A stretch of DNA of 64,000 nucleotides, from NCBI RefSeq assembly GCF_964355755.1, contig NC_092673.1:32807648-32871647 (forward strand), read 5' to 3'. A program made the position numbers and the translations under genes. The notes under the pieces are model-generated. The model was not told the origin of the DNA. It did not search any database and was given only the letters and a program-made list of their open reading frames with translations. Positions 58,931 to 64,000 of this stretch are shown in pieces; positions within the stretch are counted from its first letter, which is position 1, and each line of letters begins with the position of its first letter. The DNA is from Antedon mediterranea. Its lineage: Eukaryota; Echinodermata; Crinoidea; Comatulida; Antedonidae.

Positions 58931-59789
58931 TTGTTTTTATTATTTACATGTCTAATTCCGATACATACTGTTCAATTACAGAGCTACCTACTTCCTACAC
59001 AGCCATTACGTAATCCAACTATCCTACATACCCATATTAATTTTAGTAAGTACGGTATTATTACGTTTATTCCTTAAGTGGCAGGAATTTCAAACGCCAT
59101 CTTGGATTTGAATAAATGCATACCTTTGTGCTATTTGTTATACTGGTAGGCATGAGCAAGGAACCTAATCGTAAATAGTGTGCAGAGATGTGGCAATCTT
59201 CATTATTATATAATATAATATGAAGAGGTAGACCTATTAGCTTTTGCGTAAAGACTAGCACACACAAGGGTGAACAAATAATATATCTATAAATGCATCT
59301 TGTAACTTATTTCACTGATTATCTGTACGGTTAATATAAAAAAGAAATTAACTTACAATTTAAACACTTGCCAATATAAATAATATCAGTGTGTGTTTTA
59401 CGTTTACCGCCGCCATCATCATACAACCACCATCCATTTTAACCTACGTTATTCAGTTTATAAGCTTGTTGTTGTACAGCAGCAGAAACTTGAATTATAC
59501 GGATCTTTTGTACAAAATACCTGAACCATAATAAATGTATAGCGACATAGATTGATTACCTATACTTCTAATTGTTATGCATATTATTCACCTTTTTGTT
59601 ATTGAATCATAAAAATACATTTTAAAGCCAAAGTGCTTTAATTAGCAATAATAAGGAAAATGGATAGGAGAAATCATTTGACATAGAAAATCAAAAGATG
59701 CCACGTTACACATTTACATATTTACTTAACAATATAATAATGAATGACATAATGAAGGAGAATATAATAATTATTACCAATGAAAGCTA
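58931..59789. other. AT-rich DNA, no gene recognised
   Basis: Nothing recognised. It probably includes decayed 5' sequence of the flanking LINE remnants. Confidence 0.3.
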
Positions 59790-60476
59790 GTGTTACCATT
59801 ACTATCACAGAAACAAAATGGATTAATTGAATATATAGGGCTAATGAATGCCATACCACAATCATGGAAGGAAATTATTTTGAATGGTGAACATGTAAAT
59901 AATCAAACAAACACCGATTGCTTTTGGCTTCATACAAAACAACTTAATGCAAAACTATTTTATATTTTATTTGTGGAAAATATAATATCAACTCCTATAG
60001 CACAAGAAAAATGGGAGATAGAATTTCAAAATTACACTTTTGCATGGGATACCGTATGGTATAACAAGGTGTTTTCTATGAAACATATCACAAAAGTCGC
60101 GCAATTCAATTTCAAACTACTACATCGTATTCTTGCGTGTAAAAGTAAGTTAAAAGTTTGGAAACTTTCTATAAATGACATATGTGAAAGATGTAATAGT
60201 GAAATTGAAAATGAAAAACATTTGTTATTTTCATGTAATAAGATTAAACCCATATGGATTGTATTTAAGTTTTTGATCTCAAACTGTTTTGTACAAAAGA
60301 TTGATATAACCTGGCATAATATTGTTAAAGGATCGGAAACGAAAACTGTAAATGAACTTATTTCAATATTTACTTTTTGCATTTATAAATCGTGTTTAGT
60401 AATAAGAAAAGAAAAGAAACAAAATCAGTATCTTGAAAATATTCTTTTTTCCAAATCAATAATTAGTAAAAACTAA
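59790..60476 (+). pseudogene. C-terminal fragment of an L1/Tx1-type LINE ORF2
   Basis: 228 codons without RT motifs but with the characteristic C-terminal region: VAQFNFKLLHRILACKSKL, then a CCHC-like motif (CERCNSEIENEKHLLFSC). That arrangement is usual in L1/Tx1-group ORF2 tails. It is 5'-truncated; the element 3' end is cut by the Penelope-like sequence at about 60478. Confidence 0.7.
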
Positions 60477-60477
60477 C

Positions 60478-60795
60478 CTTGACAGTTTCGCTGTCCTGAT
60501 CGGACAACTTCTTCAGAAATAATGACGATCTATCATCAAACAGACTGACCTCTAGAGGGCCTATTCTGTTTAATAACAGGGTCATACACGTGACTGAGTT
60601 GGTGGGTGCCCTCGTCTCTGTTGATGATTTGGTTTCCTCGTCTGCGGATCCAGATGGCTTCTCTGATGCGTCGGTTGTTTGTATCTGGTTCCCTGTCGAT
60701 GATTTTAGGTTGTGTCCAGTCTATTATGTGATTTAGCTTGACGGCATGATCTGCTATAGCTGATTTGCTCAGTTCATTTTTTGATTCTCTATGTG
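60478..60795 (-). pseudogene. Penelope-like element, 3' half of the GIY-YIG domain and 3' stem-loop
   Basis: On the minus strand SAIADHAVKLNHIIDW, KIIDREPDTNNRRIREAIWI and NRDEGTHQLSHVYD form the C-terminal half of the GIY-YIG endonuclease typical of Penelope-like elements. After the stop, CTGAAGAAG, a 7-bp stem (GTTGTCC/GGACAGC) and GAAAC follow (60524-60488). This resembles a hammerhead-like core but has one extra A. Confidence 0.75.
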
Positions 60796-61067
60796 ATGTA
60801 GCAGGACTTTCGGAGCGAGTTAGTAAAGTGTTTAAGGAGTTTGGCATCAACACAGCTATGAAACCCCACACTTCATTACGCCAACTACTTGTCCACCCAA
60901 AAGACCAAGTTGACAAATTGAAAGGTGCTAATTGCGTCTACGAAAACTCTAATTGTGATCACACCTACATTGGAGAAACGGGTCGTTGTTTTGGCACAAG
61001 GTTAAAAGAACATAGAAAAGAAACAGAAAAGATAACCCAACAGAGAAAGAACTTCACTCGTCAATAA
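60796..61067 (+). pseudogene. Penelope-like element, 5' half of the GIY-YIG domain, inverted
   Basis: On the plus strand ERVSKVFKEFGINTAMKPH, GANCVYENSNCDHTYIGETG and RCFGTRLKEHRKETEK give the region before and including the GIY-YIG core. This half should be followed by the segment that lies on the opposite strand at 60478-60795. The element is therefore split by an inversion at about 60795. Confidence 0.75.
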
Positions 61068-61431
61068 GAACACAAATAAGATAGTTTAACAAGAAAATTT
61101 TAATCATGTATTTTACCGCCATTCATTCATTTCTACATTTTAATTAACATCGTATCTAACATTTTAAATGAGAAAATATAGGCCTATGGTTAATACTGAA
61201 TTCTGGCATCTTATTATGTAAATATACCGGTATTTTAACTACTCTAAACACTTACTTTTAATTGTCACAAATGTACTTATTATGTATATAATATATTCAT
61301 CAATGAGAATTTAAATAAACGTGAGAAGAACTCACACAAGACAAAAAAAACCCAATATAATAACATATTGATTTAATACATCCTTATTAAAACTGTTAGG
61401 GTGCAAATAACACATTATTCAAAAGTATTCA
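61068..61431. other. AT-rich DNA, nothing recognised
   Basis: No gene or repeat identified in these 364 bases. Confidence 0.3.
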
Positions 61432-61740
61432 AACAAAACATAATCTTATAATGCAATATACCATTTTATACTATATATCTATATTATATCGAATCTCTTT
61501 TTAATACTGAATATCAATCTTTATATCGTTTTAGCTCTGTAATATAAATTTTCTCTGTATACATGTTTGTTTTATCTAGATTTCAACACAATATCAAAAT
61601 ATTTTATATAATCTCTTAACCTCTGTCTGTGTAATATCACTTAAATATTCATTGATAAATAGATAGATAGACATATATACTGTAACCATTCACCATATTG
61701 TTTATCATTGCAATAAAAGTGGGTTGCCCCCACAAAAGAG
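61432..61740 (-). repeat. dispersed repeat R2, minus copy
   Basis: Reverse complement of 18912-19230. It ends at the shared ATTGCAATAAAAGTGGGTTG terminus. Confidence 0.85.
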
Positions 61741-61959
61741 AAAAAAATAACAAATTTAAACCAAACTAAAGCCAGGTGCAGCGGCGCGCGGAAACGATTT
61801 TTGATTCGGGCCATGCAGCCGCGGTATCACTGTGGATACTGTCACGATTTGGAATACAGGGATAATAAGGTATGGAGGATGGTTGAACTAAAGATAGTAA
61901 GGACACTAAAGATATTGTTAACAGTGCCATAAGCAAGACATTTAAAGTATGTCGGATGA

Positions 61960-62330
61960 CCCTCTCCAGCATTGCGTTTAGTGTATCCACGATGGAAAAC
62001 CAATAGGATGAGAAACTCGTTTCTTCCTACTGCAATGATGCAATTAAATGAAACCTGGAAACGATCATGTTATGCTCATGTACTCTTACACACACCAACC
62101 TTGCTTGTATTTTGTATTTTAAACGATGTATTTTATCTGTATTTTGTATTTTAAATGATGTATTTTATCTGTATTTTACCAAATTATAACCTTTTTAACT
62201 CGGTTTTATATTTTTATGTGAATTTTTAACTCTGAACAAACGAAAATAATTCAAACCACGTACTATATTTTACTGTGTTTGACCATGAATAAATGAAATT
62301 GAGAATTGAGAAATTAAGAATTTTGAATTT
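61960..62330 (+). mobile_element. 3' end of a LINE
   Basis: The coding residue TNRMRNSFLPTAMMQLNETW matches the typical last residues of a LINE ORF2, followed by a short T-rich 3' UTR. It ends at ATGAATAAATGAAATTGAGA with a duplicated ATTGAGA terminal repeat (about 62297-62315). It is strongly 5'-truncated. A duplicated GATGTATTTTATCTGTATTT lies at 62127-62175. Confidence 0.65.
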
Positions 62331-63099
62331 TGGCTTTCACAATGGGTGCGCAATGTCATCGCTAACCTTAGATCCGCCCCGCCGGAATAATTTGATATTA
62401 ATAATAGAGACTCGGGCGTTTTTGTATGTTCTCTTTAATTCCATCTTCATTTCAAATATCAGGTAATTTGTTTACTTAGAAGTGTGCTAGTTATTCAGCA
62501 CTGTACAAAACCCACGAAAGCAAAATATGACCATAATTTCCGAGAACTGCTCTTCTTTCTAGGTTTTTCTGCAAAAATTCGCATAAAATGTCTTCGGTGT
62601 TAAGCTCAATGTGTTAAACTAGATTGAGCCATCAAGATCTAATTCATGTATTAAGTCTTCGAAGACAAGAACGTGACTAATGTATGTTGACAAATAAAGC
62701 TCACATAGAGCTCTGTATTTTACCCATTTTTCCGAGAACTGTTAACATCTTGTTTAAATGCTCGCATAAAACTGGATTAGATTTACCTCCAGATACAGCT
62801 CTCATCAAATTGTTTATTATATCATTTAACTGTCGACGTAGCTTTCTTTGGTCAAAACACGATGGATTGTGTTGGTTGATAATATGTACGTTGAACATGA
62901 AGAGCTGTAAAATTGTTAGGTGTCAACAAGATATAGTTGACCTCCCATGGTTTATTTTGGGGGTCCTTGGTCCCTCCCCGGTTCCACCGGCCCTGCTGTA
63001 TATGGATTTTATTTCTGTGAAAGCATCGTGCATATTATTCTATATTAAGTTATGAGACTACAGACATTATGTACTCATCATTTAATCGAGATTATTTCA
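62331..63099. other. unassigned DNA with one weak exon-like frame
   Basis: No gene recognised. A 65-codon minus-strand frame (62701-62898) is preceded by an acceptor-like TTTTACAG and contains GTAAAT donor-like sites, but I do not recognise the peptide. Confidence 0.3.
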
Positions 63100-64000
63100 T
63101 TTTTCTTCATTATCGTTCTCTTTATCACCATGCCAAGGTTTATCTGTAGTAACATGAATGGGTACCTTGCATATATTGGACATTCAAGAGTGAATTTCAG
63201 TGGATGAAATCGTGTGTGATTAATACGTTGTTTATATTTATCCTCGTCGTTGTTATCATCAGCATGTTTTCGCGGTTATCAATGTCTTTATCGTCATGTT
63301 AGCCTTCTATGTTTAATAAAATAGAGGAATGCATAAAGCAATTGATCGGTTATTCAATTCTCTTCGTTATTTAGTTCCGAAACATCAACAAAGGCAATAA
63401 AAAAGTTTGATTGAATCTACGAATTAATAAAATACACAATGTGATTTTAATTCTAAAAGCACAATTTATTTTTGCAAATCAAATGACCAAACAAATTTAG
63501 ATTATAAATATTAATATTCAAATAATGTAACGTATGCTTATCTTTCTCATTAAATAACAAACAATACAAGCAGAATCATTAAAAACATGAATCGACTAAA
63601 GTAAAAAGTAATTAAATTAACGATGTATTGTCCCCAAACAACATGAAAAATGAAGATTAATTCAATCAGTCTTTCAATACGATATTTTGTAGTTTTAATA
63701 AAGTTAATCACTTCCGTAGAAAAAAAACTTATAAAATGACAAAATAAATGGTTAAATTCAACAAAAAACCCCATTGGCTGCAGTTAATTTGACATTTTTT
63801 TGCTTAAAATTACATTTTTTCAGGTAAATACATTTTTTTTTCGGTCCAATTTTTGTGACATTAGAATGGCATTTTCAACAAACACTTTTAAAATTATTTT
63901 TTAGGGCGAATATACATAATTAAAGAAAACTTGATAATTAAACATATTATAAAAGTTAATTTAGAAGCGTAAATCACTGGCTCCTACATTGGGTAGGCTC
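63100..64000. repeat. GVIN 3' flank module, copy D (cut by the window edge)
   Basis: Matches 16741-17590 and 31480-31985: TCTCTTTATCACCATGCCAA, GAATTTCAGTGGATGAAATC, CAGCATGTTTTCGCGGTTAT, TCTAAAAGCACAATTTATTT, and finally TGGCTCCTACATTGGGTAGG (compare GTCTCCTACACACTGGGTAGG at 17562). In the other units a GVIN gene begins one to three kb further right. Confidence 0.75.

Noticed and set aside
60488-60524. Hammerhead ribozyme at the Penelope-like 3' end
   Set aside because: CTGAAGA, a stem and GAAA are present, but an additional A breaks the spacing between the conserved CUGANGA and stem II, and stems I and III were not convincing. Mentioned only as a stem-loop.
61766-61990. 74-codon minus-strand frame with a hydrophobic stretch
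   Set aside because: It overlaps the 5' part of a plus-strand LINE tail and has no independent support.
62701-62898. 65-codon minus-strand frame with acceptor-like and donor-like flanks
   Set aside because: The peptide matches no family I know, and the possible splice sites are not consistent with a single exon.

Overview
This is nuclear DNA from an animal, AT-rich and with short coding islands. Evidence: spliced genes with GT..AG introns on the minus strand, LTR and non-LTR retrotransposons, a Penelope-like element, tRNA-derived SINEs, a long foldback element, and diverged segmental duplications. The gene families (GVIN/VLIG very large GTPases, a tandem death-effector-domain exon, a TKL/MLK-like kinase) and the style of the repeats suggest a marine invertebrate. 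An echinoderm is my best guess, but nothing here proves the phylum.

The core is a decaying array of three GVIN-type very large GTPase genes, all on the minus strand. Copy A (4694-9439) is intact and encodes about 1581 residues. Copy B (20242-24511) is a pseudogene with a nonsense codon, a SINE insertion, frameshifts and a deletion. Copy C (33259-37967) is open throughout except for one internal TAA. In all three copies the large exon begins at the same place, a phase-1 splice acceptor followed by ATAA. About 2.5 kb upstream of copy B lies a tandem-DED exon (27036-27581) with a phase-1 GTAAGT donor. Splicing it to copy B is in frame, so the ancestral unit probably encoded a DED-GVIN fusion: a death-fold signalling domain on a dynamin-like immune GTPase. 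A broken second copy of the DED exon sits at 56880-57014, and an unassigned exon with the same donor phase lies at 30417-30705. Copy A seems to have lost the need for the DED exon, because it has an ATG two codons after the acceptor. A repeated module lies 3' of each copy, and a fourth instance of it runs off the right edge, which predicts another copy beyond 64000.

A two-exon TKL kinase gene (42184-44056, minus) lies between copy C and a 10.2 kb Ty3/Gypsy-type LTR retrotransposon (44301-54470, plus). That element has two 409-bp LTRs differing at about five sites, a TATA target duplication, gag with a CCHC knuckle, a GGGAAAC -1 frameshift site, protease, RT, RNase H, integrase and a polypurine tract. 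A jockey/CR1-group LINE (44725-48137) is inserted inside its tRNA-His primer binding site.

The rest is mobile-element debris: LINE fragments at 28.2-30.1, 41.3-41.7, 57.2-58.9, 59.8-60.5 and 62.0-62.3 kb; a rearranged Penelope-like GIY-YIG region at 60.5-61.1 kb; a 1.08-kb foldback element at 25.0-26.1 kb; a TTAA-flanked MITE at 10.56 kb; a 20-bp minisatellite at 0.43-0.76 kb; and several dispersed or tandem duplications. Exon limits come from splice-site reading only, and no homology search was possible.
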